64,000 nucleotides of DNA, from positions 5,890,001 through 5,954,000 of the forward strand of contig NZ_CP108081.1 in NCBI RefSeq assembly GCF_036182465.1, given 5' to 3'. The notes beneath the pieces were generated by a model, which was not told where the DNA came from, searched no databases, and worked only from the letters and a program-made list of their open reading frames with translations. The DNA is from Streptomyces sp. NBC_00258 (GTDB taxonomy: Bacteria > Actinomycetota > Actinomycetes > Streptomycetales > Streptomycetaceae). Below are positions 26,529-34,084 of this stretch, piece after piece; within the stretch, counting starts at the first letter, position 1, and every line of letters starts with the position of its first letter. The position numbers were made by a program, and so were the translations under genes.

Positions 26529-26831
26529 TCAGTCGTTGATGTCATCGCGAGACGGTCCTCTTGACACGCTCTCGCTCGCCTCTTCCCCGTCGCCGCCCAT
26601 AGCGTCCAACAAACGTTGTCTCGCCTGCTCCAGGCGACGGGTGTAGTCCGGCATGAAGAGTTCGACCAACGTCTTATCGAGAGTGCCGGAGATCTTGTAT
26701 AGAGCGGACCAGACCGCCCGGTCCGCCACCATGGCACTCAGCTCGTCGGACTCCTCGACCCGGTACAGCCAGTCCGACAGCACGAACGCTTGATCGTGCG
26801 TGAGTTCGATGATCACCGGTTCCTCGTCCAC
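26529..26831 (-). CDS. Hypothetical protein, acidic, 100 residues
   Basis: 100 residues from ATG 26831 (MDEEPVIIELTHDQAFVLSD). Mostly helical, acidic; a middle segment AVWSALYKISGTLDKTLVEL is followed by a charged tail. No domain recognised. It lies just upstream, on the opposite strand, of the tRNA-Ser fragment inside the accessory patch. Similar small proteins occur as cargo of integrated elements, which is inference. Confidence 0.6.
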   Translation of the reverse strand: MDEEPVIIELTHDQAFVLSDWLYRVEESDELSAMVADRAVWSALYKISGTLDKTLVELFMPDYTRRLEQARQRLLDAMGGDGEEASESVSRGPSRDDIND

Positions 26832-26884
26832 GCGGTCACCGTACAGCGCCGGTCAGCGGAGCCTCAGCAAGAGAGTCAAGCCGC

Positions 26885-26948
26885 ACACGGTCTTGAAAAC
26901 CGTCGTGGCAGCGATGTCACCGTGGGTTCAAATCCCACACCCACCGCA
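26885..26948 (+). other. tRNA-Ser 3' half (TGA anticodon): probable integration-site remnant
   Basis: Anticodon stem-loop ACGGT-CTTGAAA-ACCGT (anticodon TGA), long variable arm, T-arm GTGGG-TTCAAAT-CCCAC and the acceptor 3' strand ACCCACC-G are intact. The expected 5' strand GGTGGGT and a D-arm are missing: the preceding bases do not pair. A native-looking tRNA terminator follows. This is the structure left when an integrase recombines into the 3' half of a tRNA gene. Confidence 0.75.
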
Positions 26949-26952
26949 GGTG

Positions 26953-26989
26953 AACGGCCCCTGACCAGGCGCAATGGTCAGGGGCCGTT
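26953..26989 (+). terminator. Terminator following the tRNA-Ser fragment
   Basis: Perfect 15-bp stem AACGGCCCCTGACCA with a 7-nt loop, starting 4 nt after the tRNA fragment, followed by CTG. Confidence 0.85.
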
Positions 26990-27062
26990 CTGCTGCTCGA
27001 TGCCCGTGGGTCCCTGCTGTTCCCCGTTGATTCCCGTCCGATCGGGCACGCAGAGGGCACAA

Positions 27063-27356
27063 TCAGCCTTCGCCGTGGCTGGGTGCTGTGAGGTCCACCC
27101 ATATCCACGGCTCGTGGTGCCACGTGCGCACTTCTCCTATGACGAGGTCGACGGTTGCTCCCACAGGCGGCAGCTCCTGGGTGAGTCGCTTCACTCCGGG
27201 CTCGCGGCTGCGGCGATAGATGTCCAGCGAGGCGCCTACGGGTTCGTATCCGTTGAGCTTCGCCATGAGGCCCCATGGCTCGTGGCTGGTGATCGTTGCT
27301 TGGACTTTCCCGCCTTGACGAAGCTCGCTGAGGGGGCGCCTTGATTCATCTGCCAT
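27063..27356 (-). CDS. S1-like OB-fold protein
   Basis: 97 residues from ATG 27356 (MADESRRPLSELRQGGKVQA). The pattern GGKVQATITSHEPWGLMAKL ... GATVDLVIGEVRTWHHEPWI matches the strand order of an S1/OB-type nucleic-acid-binding fold. It could bind RNA or act as a small ribosome-associated factor; this is inferred from the pattern. Located between the tRNA-Ser fragment and a nested inverted repeat. The frame is open upstream to 27626 but that part overlaps the repeat. Confidence 0.6.
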   Translation of the reverse strand: MADESRRPLSELRQGGKVQATITSHEPWGLMAKLNGYEPVGASLDIYRRSREPGVKRLTQELPPVGATVDLVIGEVRTWHHEPWIWVDLTAPSHGEG

Positions 27357-27394
27357 GGCGGCATCATCCCTCCTCAACCCACCACTCTCCCCAG

Positions 27395-27542
27395 CTTCCA
27401 TCCCGTCCGCCTTCGACCCACACACCGTGGAGCGGGCGTGGTTCAGGGCGTCAAGGTGGAGCGCGCCACTGTACGAACGACCTTGACGCCCTGGGCCGCG
27501 TCTGCTCGGCTCTGCCTGGGTCGAAGGTGGTCGGGATGGGAG
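27395..27542. repeat. Nested inverted repeat, ~148 bp
   Basis: Outer arms CTTCCATCCCGTCCGCCTTC (27395 on) and its near-complement ending at 27542 match at 23 of 26 positions. Inner arms CAGGGCGTCAAGGT (27444-27457) and ACCTTGACGCCCTG (27480-27493) are perfect. No coding capacity. MITE-like, or a structured DNA/RNA element of the AICE. Confidence 0.6.
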
Positions 27543-27701
27543 CCCACGACGCTCGCCACAATTCGGCCGGCACCCGCGAACGGCGCCCCCTCCATCCCGG
27601 AGTCTGAGCGCCCCCGCCGGAGGCATGTCCTTGACCTGCGGATCGGCTCTCGTCTCACGCCCTTGGGCCTACCCGCGTGGGCGCGCGTCGGCGGCGGCAG
27701 C

Positions 27702-27920
27702 GCCGAACGGACCGTCAGCAGCACCGGCGGCTTCATGGTCGCCGGACAACGCATCCAACTCGGCCGCGGCCATGCCCGCCAGATCGTCACCGCCCACCTC
27801 GACGAGACCAGCATCCGCATCTTCCAGGGAACCGAACTGATCACCACCGTCCCCCGCGTCACCCAGAAGGAGGTGGTCGTCCGAAAGTCCGGCGAACACA
27901 ACCGCCGGAAGATCGTCTAG
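27702..27920 (+). pseudogene. IS481-type transposase C-terminal fragment
   Basis: About 72 residues ending at a TAG: RTVSSTGGFMVAGQRIQLGR then GHARQIVTAHLDETSIRIF. This is the small beta-rich tail that follows the integrase core in IS481-like transposases (G..aGq.i.lGr.h....V). The catalytic core is absent. Confidence 0.6.
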
Positions 27921-28001
27921 GGCAGACGTCAAGCATCACCCGACGCCAACCCGTCAACCATCAACTGAGACTCGACACGGACTGCTGGGGCTTGAAGTCG
28001 T

Positions 28002-28620
28002 ATGCGCAGGAGGGAGTTCCGCGAGCACGGTCGGGTGTCCTTCGCCAAGGTCGCCGAGTACCAGAAGCGCGGGACCGTGCACTTCCACGCCGTCATCCGC
28101 ATCGACGGTCCGGAGGGTGTGACACTCCGCCTCCGGCTTGGGCCACCGCCGAGTTGCTGACTGATGCCATACAGGCTGCCGCCACCGCTGCGCGCGTGGA
28201 TGGCCCGGTAATCGACAGTCGTGCTCACGTCTTCGCCTTCGGCCGTCAACTAGACGTACGCACCATCCGCGGCGCCGACTTCGACGGCGGCCAGGAACTG
28301 ACCGAACGGGCCGTCGCCGCGTACATCGCCAAGTACGCCACCAAGGGCGCCGAGACCGCCACGGGAGCTCTCGACCGCCCGCTGAAGTTCCTCGCCGAAC
28401 TGGCCCAGCTCGACATCAGCGACCACGCCCAGCGGCTGATACGTACTGCCTGGACCCTCGGCGCCCGCAAGGAACTGGCAGACTTCCGGCTCTGGGCCTC
28501 GGCCCACATGCTCGGCTTTCGCGGCCACTTCTCCACCAAGTCCCGCCGCTACTCCACCACCCTCGGCGCCCTGCGCAACGCCCGCGCTGAGTGGCGCCGC
28601 GCACAAGCTGCAGGGGTCAC
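28002..28620 (+). pseudogene. RepSA-like replication initiator, truncated and frameshifted
   Basis: From 28002 the frame gives REHGRVSFAKVAEYQKRGTV then HFHAVIRIDGPEG, whose HFH is the HUH metal site of rolling-circle initiators. Near 28120 the frame changes and continues WATAELLTDAIQAAATAARV through GARKELADFRLWASAHMLGF to ARAEWRRAQAA. This is the C-terminal half of pSAM2-type RepSA. The N-terminus is missing. The gene runs directly into integrase sequence, and the excisionase gene normally between them is absent. Confidence 0.75.
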
Positions 28621-28644
28621 CTACGGAAATCCGGAGGTGGCCAA

Positions 28645-29755
28645 CGCACGGAGAAGGCCAAGAGCTTCCCTGATCGTCAGAAGCGGCTTGCCGATCAGTG
28701 GCTTGCGCTCATCGAGGCAGACATGGCGCGCGGGCAGTACATCGACCCTCGCGCTGCTCGGACCACCTTTCAGCAGTACGCCGAACAGTGGGTGCTCACC
28801 CAGGGGGCCGACCCGAACACCCAGGCATCAATGAAGTCGCAACTCCGGTTGAACGCCTTCCCGTACCTCGGCACGCGTCCGCTCGGCTCCTTCCAGCCCG
28901 CGCACATCCGGAACTGGGTGCGGCAGCTCCAGGAGAACGGCGTCCGAGGGTCGTACGCGCGGACGATCTACTCCAACGTGCGGGCTGCTCTGAGTGCGGC
29001 CGTGAATGACGGCCATCTCCCCGGAACCCTTGTGCTGCCCGTTCGGTCCGGCCTCCGATCGTTGACGCCAAGCGCGTGACCCCGTGGACGCCGGAACGGG
29101 TCTTCGCCGTCCGGGACGCGATGCCCGAACGCTTCCAAGCGATGGCCGACCTGGGCGCCGGGGGTGGACTCCGGCAGGGCGAAATCCTCGGTGTCGCTGT
29201 CGACGCGATCGACTTCGAGTCGGGCACGTTGCATGTGGTCCAGCAACTCAAGCTGAGCCGCAGCAAGGCCGTGTTCGCCCGCCCAAGGGCGGCAAGCTCC
29301 GGAACGTACCGCTTCCTGGCCCGGTCGCGGACGTGCTTCGAGCCCACCTGAAGCGGTTCCCGCCCGTCGAGATCACGTTGCCGTGGAAGGTTGCGGACGG
29401 GCCACCGGTGACGAAGCGGCTGATCTTCACCGGGCCTCGGGATGGTCATGTCTGGCGTACCTCGCTGAACGAGGAGGCGTGGAAGCGGGCGTTGGCTGGC
29501 GCCGGAGTGATCCCGGTGCCTGAGCGTGGCCAGCCGTACGTCGAGTCGCGCGAGAACGGCATGCACGCGCTGCGGCACTTCTACGCCTCAGTGCTGCTGG
29601 ACGAGGGAGAGAACATCAAGGCCCTCGCCGAGTACCTGGGCCACTCGGACCCGGGGCTGACGCTGCGGGTGTACGCGCACCTGATGCCGTCCAGCCGGGA
29701 GCGCACTCGAAACGCTGTCTCACAAGTCTTCAGCACGGACAGGAGACAGCGATAA
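28645..29755 (+). pseudogene. int: AICE tyrosine integrase with two frameshifts
   Basis: Three frames join into one pSAM2-type integrase: TEKAKSFPDRQKRLADQWLA (frame 1, to about 29022), then RVTPWTPERVFAVRDAMPER (to about 29285), then PKGGKLRNVPLPGPVADVLR to the stop at 29755. Each change is explained by one lost base. Catalytic residues are still seen: Arg in LRQGEIL, HALRHFYAS, LGHSDPGLTLRVYAHL. The first ~60 residues (DNA-arm-binding part) are missing. Inactive as read, unless the shifts are sequencing errors. Confidence 0.82.
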
Positions 29756-29930
29756 AGCAGCGACTCCTATAAAGGCAAGGAACGTAACTAGAGGAGGGCA
29801 CTAGCCATCCGGATCAGATACAACCGTTAGCAGTCCGCATTAACAAGAGGAGTCTCTTAATGACTTGCCTTGCGACTTACAAGGCGAAGGGAAGCTTAAT
29901 CACTCCCAATACATCGATCACTTGCCAGGT

Positions 29931-29965
29931 GTGCACGCATGCACACTCAAGTGCACGCATGCACA
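29931..29965. promoter_or_regulatory. Duplicated palindrome, likely operator
   Basis: GTGCACGCATGCACA occurs at 29931-29945 and 29951-29965, 20 bp centre to centre (two helical turns). Each copy is a GTGCA/TGCAC inverted repeat. It lies in an unusually AT-rich stretch (29756-30000) upstream of the small transfer-type gene, consistent with a repressor site of the element. Confidence 0.55.
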
Positions 29966-30120
29966 TTTAACCAAGATCAACTAGGTGAACGTTGGGGCTC
30001 TAGAGTCCATGTAAGAGAGCTCGCGAGCCGAGTTAGAAGCACCACCCGCACAATACCTGCATGCCCTCACCTGGAGATTTGCCGAAGGGTGAATCACCTG
30101 AATAGGATTCACGCAAAATT

Positions 30121-30152
30121 CAGGGCCGTTCCCCGGCATGGGAACGGCCCTG
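30121..30152. terminator. Hairpin, possible terminator
   Basis: CAGGGCCGTTCCC / GGGAACGGCCCTG, 13-bp perfect stem, 6-nt loop, followed by TCTCC. About 40 nt before the small gene at 30192. Confidence 0.6.
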
Positions 30153-30191
30153 TCTCCATCGATCTAGCAACGGACCATCAGGAGGAGATCC

Positions 30192-30371
30192 ATGCTCCCA
30201 CGCACAGGTGTCACCGTCGACATCTGTCCCCGCGACGTGCCCATCGCGCTCATCGGCACGGCCGGCGGTGCGCTCGCCCTCTGGGCCGACGCCCCCGCCG
30301 AGATCGCCGTCCCCGTGGCGCTGCTGATCGTCCTCGACATCCGCATCCGCCGCCGGCGTCGTCGCAACTGA
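30192..30371 (+). CDS. Small membrane protein, probable AICE spread/transfer protein
   Basis: 59 residues from ATG 30192, with AGGAGGAG 6 nt upstream. One or two hydrophobic segments (VPIALIGTAGGALALWADAP, IAVPVALLIVLDI) and a basic Arg-rich end (RIRRRRRRN). Small proteins of this kind (SpdA/SpdD type) accompany conjugation genes of pSAM2-like elements. Here it is the last gene before the core resumes, and no TraB/FtsK-like transfer ATPase remains. Confidence 0.6.
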   Translation: MLPRTGVTVDICPRDVPIALIGTAGGALALWADAPAEIAVPVALLIVLDIRIRRRRRRN

Positions 30372-30397
30372 CGGCCCAGGGACGGCCCAGACACAAC

Positions 30398-30442
30398 AAC
30401 AGGCCCCCTACCGGCGGAGAAACCGCAGATAGGGGGCCTGTT
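30398..30442. terminator. Bidirectional terminator at the gpmA 3' end
   Basis: 13-bp stem AACAGGCCCCCTA / TAGGGGGCCTGTT, separated by 19 nt, between convergent genes; gpmA ends 10 nt away. Confidence 0.85.
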
Positions 30443-30451
30443 CAGCTTCGC

Positions 30452-31213
30452 TTACTTCTTCTTGCCCTGGTTCTTCACGGCCTCGATCGCCGCCGCCGCA
30501 GCGTCCGGGTCCAGGTACGTGCCGCCCGGGTTCACCGGCTTGAAGTCGGCGTCGAGTTCGTAGGCGAGGGGGATGCCCGTCGGGATGTTGAGGCCCGCGA
30601 TGTCGGCGTCAGAGACTCCGTCGAGGTGCTTGACCAGGGCGCGGAGGCTGTTGCCGTGGGCCGCGACCAGGACCGTGCGGCCCGCCAGGAGGTCCGGGAC
30701 GATGCCGTCGTACCAGTACGGGAGCATGCGGACGACGACGTCCTTCAGGCACTCCGTGCGGGGGCGGAGCTCCGGGGGGATCGTCGCGTAGCGCGGGTCG
30801 TCCGACTGGGAGAACTCCGTGCCGTCCTCAAGGGGGGGCGGCGGCGTGTCGTACGAGCGGCGCCACAGCATGAACTGCTCCTCGCCGTACTCCGCGAGGG
30901 TCTGGGCCTTGTCCTTGCCCTGGAGGGCGCCGTAGTGGCGCTCGTTCAGGCGCCAGGAGCGGTGCACGGGGATCCAGTGGCGGTCCGCGGACTCCAGCGA
31001 GAGCTGGGCCGTGCGGATGGCTCGCCTCTGGAGCGAGGTGTGCAGCACGTCGGGGAGCAGGCCGGCGTCCTTCAGCAGCTCACCGCCGCGGACTGCCTCC
31101 TTCTCGCCCTTCTCCGTCAGGTTGACGTCCACCCAGCCGGTGAACAGGTTCTTCGCGTTCCATTCGCTCTCGCCGTGGCGGAGGAGGATCAGCTTGTACG
31201 GTGCGTCGGCCAT
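30452..31213 (-). CDS. gpmA: 2,3-bisphosphoglycerate-dependent phosphoglycerate mutase
   Basis: 253 residues from ATG 31213. TACGCT ends 7 nt upstream and there is no ribosome-binding site, so it is probably leaderless. Catalytic phospho-His H13 (LLRHGESEWNAKNLFTGW), LNERHYGALQG, and the second His in LVAAHGNSLRALVKHLDG. Glycolytic enzyme converting 3- to 2-phosphoglycerate. The C-terminus is Lys-rich (NQGKKK). It marks the return to core chromosome after the AICE remnant. Confidence 0.95.
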   Translation of the reverse strand: MADAPYKLILLRHGESEWNAKNLFTGWVDVNLTEKGEKEAVRGGELLKDAGLLPDVLHTSLQRRAIRTAQLSLESADRHWIPVHRSWRLNERHYGALQGKDKAQTLAEYGEEQFMLWRRSYDTPPPPLEDGTEFSQSDDPRYATIPPELRPRTECLKDVVVRMLPYWYDGIVPDLLAGRTVLVAAHGNSLRALVKHLDGVSDADIAGLNIPTGIPLAYELDADFKPVNPGGTYLDPDAAAAAIEAVKNQGKKK

Positions 31214-31427
31214 GGCCCCGAGCGTAATCGAACCCGCAGATCGCCCGCTCCCCCGCCCGGAAGGCGGACAGGAAAGGGGGAGGACCCCCACAGTTGACGG
31301 CTTCTGTTAATTGAGTGGACCCCACCGGAGCCGTACTCGTAAGTTGCGCTCATCGCCTGAGCCACTTACACACAGCCTTGCGCGCAGCCACTTGCGCGCA
31401 GTTGCTCACACGCACCCGGGGGTCCCG

Positions 31428-32693
31428 ATGTCACTCACGTCCATGAGACGTGCCGCCCGCGAGACCGTCTCGGGGCTCCCCCGCGAGTTCTGGTGGCTGT
31501 GGACCAGCACACTCGTGAACCGGCTCGGCGCGTTCGTCGCCACCTTCATGGCGCTCTACCTCACCCTCGACCGCGGCTACTCCGCCTCGTACGCAGGAAT
31601 GGTCGCCGCGCTCCACGGGCTCGGCGGTGTCATCTCCTCCCTCGGCGCGGGCGTCATGACGGACCGTCTCGGGCGGCGGCCCACCCTCCTCGTCGCCCAG
31701 TCCTCGACCGCCGTCTCCGTCGCGCTGCTCGGCTTCGTGCACCACCCGGTCGCGATCGCCGGCGTCGCCTTCCTGGTGGGGATGGCCAGCAACGCATCCC
31801 GGCCCGCCGTGCAGGCGATGATGGCCGACATCGTCCGGCCCGAGGACCGCGTCAGGGCCTTCTCCCTCAACTACTGGGCGATCAACCTGGGGTTCGCCGT
31901 CTCCGCCATGGCGGCCGGGTTCATCGCCGAGTTCAGCTACCTCGCCGGCTTCCTCATCGAGGCCGGGATGACCATGATCTGCGCGATCCTCGTCTTCGCG
32001 AAGCTGCCCGAGTCCCGGCCCGAGCGGGTCTCGAAGGGGGTCGACGAACCCGAGGTCGGGCTCGGGACCGTGCTGCGCGACGGGCGCTTCATGAGCGTCG
32101 TCGGACTGTCCTTCCTCGTCGCGCTGATCTTCCAGCAGGGGTATCTGGGACTGCCCGTGGCGATGGGCGAGGCCGGGTTCACGCCCGCCGACTACGGCAT
32201 GGCGATCGCGGTCAACGGCGTCCTCATCGTCGTCCTCCAGATCCCCGTCACCCGCTTCATCGAACACCGGGATCCGAGGCGTCTTCTCGTCCTCTCGTCC
32301 CTCCTCGCCGGGTACGGGTTCGGGCTCACCGCCTTCGCCGGCTCGGTCGGCGTCTTCGCGCTCACGGTCTGCGTCTGGACCCTCGCCGAGATCGTCAACG
32401 CGCCCACCCAGACCAGCCTCGTCGTCCGCCTCTCCCCCACCCACGGCCGCGGCCGCTACCAGGGCATGTACACCATGTCCTGGTCCGTGGCCGCCCTCGT
32501 CGCACCCCTGATGTCCGGTTTCGTCATCGACCGGTACGGGGCGGAGTGGCTGTGGGGCGCGTGCGCGGTCATCGGCACGGTCACCGGTGTGGGGTACGGG
32601 GCCCTGATGCGCCACCTGCCGACACACGACCCGGAAGCCGCCGAGGCACCTCTTGTCACCCCTGAGCCCGAGGTCAGCGCGGCCAAGCCCTAG
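31428..32693 (+). CDS. MFS transporter
   Basis: 421 residues from ATG 31428, preceded by GGGGG. Twelve predicted transmembrane segments. The MFS loop 2-3 motif is MTDRLGRRPTL, and the second half has FIEHRDPRRLLVLSS at the equivalent loop. Typical of drug/H+ antiporters of the MFS_1 group; the substrate is not evident. Acidic and proline-rich C-terminal tail. Divergent from gpmA with a 214-bp gap that contains short GCGCGCAG repeats. Confidence 0.88.
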   Translation: MSLTSMRRAARETVSGLPREFWWLWTSTLVNRLGAFVATFMALYLTLDRGYSASYAGMVAALHGLGGVISSLGAGVMTDRLGRRPTLLVAQSSTAVSVALLGFVHHPVAIAGVAFLVGMASNASRPAVQAMMADIVRPEDRVRAFSLNYWAINLGFAVSAMAAGFIAEFSYLAGFLIEAGMTMICAILVFAKLPESRPERVSKGVDEPEVGLGTVLRDGRFMSVVGLSFLVALIFQQGYLGLPVAMGEAGFTPADYGMAIAVNGVLIVVLQIPVTRFIEHRDPRRLLVLSSLLAGYGFGLTAFAGSVGVFALTVCVWTLAEIVNAPTQTSLVVRLSPTHGRGRYQGMYTMSWSVAALVAPLMSGFVIDRYGAEWLWGACAVIGTVTGVGYGALMRHLPTHDPEAAEAPLVTPEPEVSAAKP

Positions 32694-32778
32694 GTCTGCC
32701 TAGGTCTGCATGGCCAAGCCCCAGATCGACGCGGTATGAGCCGGCCCCGCCCCACACATCTCACGTGACCCGTACACC

Positions 32779-33234
32779 TCAGGGGTGCATCCGCGCCCCC
32801 TTGAGCACCTTGTCCACCGCGTTGCGCGGCCCGTACACCGCGAGCCCCACCAGGTCCAGCTCCGCCGTCGGTACGGCCCGGACCGCCGCCCGGTTGTCGC
32901 GGTCGTTGCCCGTGGTGAACAGGTCGGAGGTGAAGAGCGCGCGAGGCAGGGCGCGGGAGAGGGTCCGGGTGTGGGCCGCGGTCAGCGTCTCCTTCGTACC
33001 CTCGAAGACCAGGACCGGCTGGCGGAACATCGGCAGGTAGCCCGTCCCGTCGGCGTCCTCGTACGGCTCGCCGATCACCTCGGGCACGGACGACCCGATC
33101 CCGCTCACGAGGAACGCGGTCACGTTCAGCCGCTGCCACGGCTCCAGGTCCTCCCGCAGCAGGACGGCGATCTTGGTGTCGAAGCGGACGGGTTCGGCGC
33201 GAGCGGGTTCCGTGGGAAGGGGTTCAGCGTTCAT
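32779..33234 (-). CDS. DUF2000 family protein
   Basis: 151 residues from ATG 33234. DUF2000 pattern: FDTKIAVLLREDLEPWQRLN, FLVSGIG, QPVLVFEGT and the end DLVGLAVYGPRNAVDKVLKG. Function unknown; the family is small and cytoplasmic. It is divergent from an AraC regulator, with only 49 bp between the start codons. This pair recurs in Streptomyces, so the regulator probably controls it. Confidence 0.85.
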   Translation of the reverse strand: MNAEPLPTEPARAEPVRFDTKIAVLLREDLEPWQRLNVTAFLVSGIGSSVPEVIGEPYEDADGTGYLPMFRQPVLVFEGTKETLTAAHTRTLSRALPRALFTSDLFTTGNDRDNRAAVRAVPTAELDLVGLAVYGPRNAVDKVLKGARMHP

Positions 33235-33283
33235 GCACTGAGACTGCCGAGCCGCGTACGCCCCCGTCTTGTACGTTCTTTGC

Positions 33284-34084
33284 ATGGTCGCCCAGCGTGA
33301 GGTCTCCGCCTGGCGCCCGCGCGTACCGGGTGTCGTGGAGGTCTTCCACGCCCATTTCACGGAGTACGCGTATCCGATGCACGTCCACGACGCGTGGACG
33401 CTGCTGATCGTCGACGCGGGGGCCGTGCGGTACGACCTCGACCGGCACGAGCACGGCACCCCGCACGACACGGTCTCGCTGCTCCCGCCGCACGTCCCGC
33501 ACAACGGCTCGCCCGTCACGCCGTCCGGTTTCCGCAAGCGGGTGCTGTACCTGGACCTCAGCCGGCTCGACGAGACCTACATCGGCCCGGCGGTGGACAC
33601 CCCGGACCTCGTCGACCCCGTACTGCGGGCGCGCGTCGGGCAGTTGCACACCGCCCTCGCCCACCCCGGGGACGAATTGGAGGCGGAGAGCAGGCTGACC
33701 CTGATCGGTGAGCGGCTGCGCGGCCATCTGCGGCCGCGGGCAGGGGAGGACCCTCCACGCCGGCCCGACCGGCCCCTCGCCCACGACCTCCGCGAACTCC
33801 TCGACGAGCGGCTCGTGCAGGGTGTGAACCTGGAGGAGGCGGCGAGTCTGGTGCACGCCCACCCCGCCCACCTGGTGCGGGCGTTCAGCGGGGCCTTCGG
33901 GATCGCCCCGCACCAGTACCTGATGTCCCGCCGCGTCGACCGCGCCCGCCGCCTCCTGCTCGACGGCCGCACGCCGGGCGAGGTGGCGGCGGAGACCGGC
34001 TTCTACGACCAGTCGCATCTGACCCGGCACTTCAAGCGGCTGGTCGGGGTGGCTCCGGGTCGTTACCGCCTCAGCGCGCGCTGA
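33284..34084 (+). CDS. AraC-family transcriptional regulator
   Basis: 266 residues from ATG 33284. No ribosome-binding site; TACGTT ends 6 nt upstream, so it is likely leaderless. The N-terminal cupin (AraC-binding) domain has HAHFTEYAYPMHVHDAWTLL. The C-terminal double helix-turn-helix includes LEEAASLVHAHPAHLVRAFS and GFYDQSHLTRHFKRLVGVAP. The cupin His pair suggests a small ligand. The 3' end overlaps a convergent gene by 22 bp. Confidence 0.9.
   Translation: MVAQREVSAWRPRVPGVVEVFHAHFTEYAYPMHVHDAWTLLIVDAGAVRYDLDRHEHGTPHDTVSLLPPHVPHNGSPVTPSGFRKRVLYLDLSRLDETYIGPAVDTPDLVDPVLRARVGQLHTALAHPGDELEAESRLTLIGERLRGHLRPRAGEDPPRRPDRPLAHDLRELLDERLVQGVNLEEAASLVHAHPAHLVRAFSGAFGIAPHQYLMSRRVDRARRLLLDGRTPGEVAAETGFYDQSHLTRHFKRLVGVAPGRYRLSAR

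Noticed and set aside
26790..27344. 184-residue plus-strand frame across the tRNA-Ser fragment
   Set aside because: Reads through the tRNA half and its terminator and lies antisense to a better candidate gene.
30060..30120. Possible second tRNA-like half near the terminator at 30121
   Set aside because: GTGAATC/GGATTCAC pairs but no T-loop (TTCGAAT) or acceptor pattern is present.
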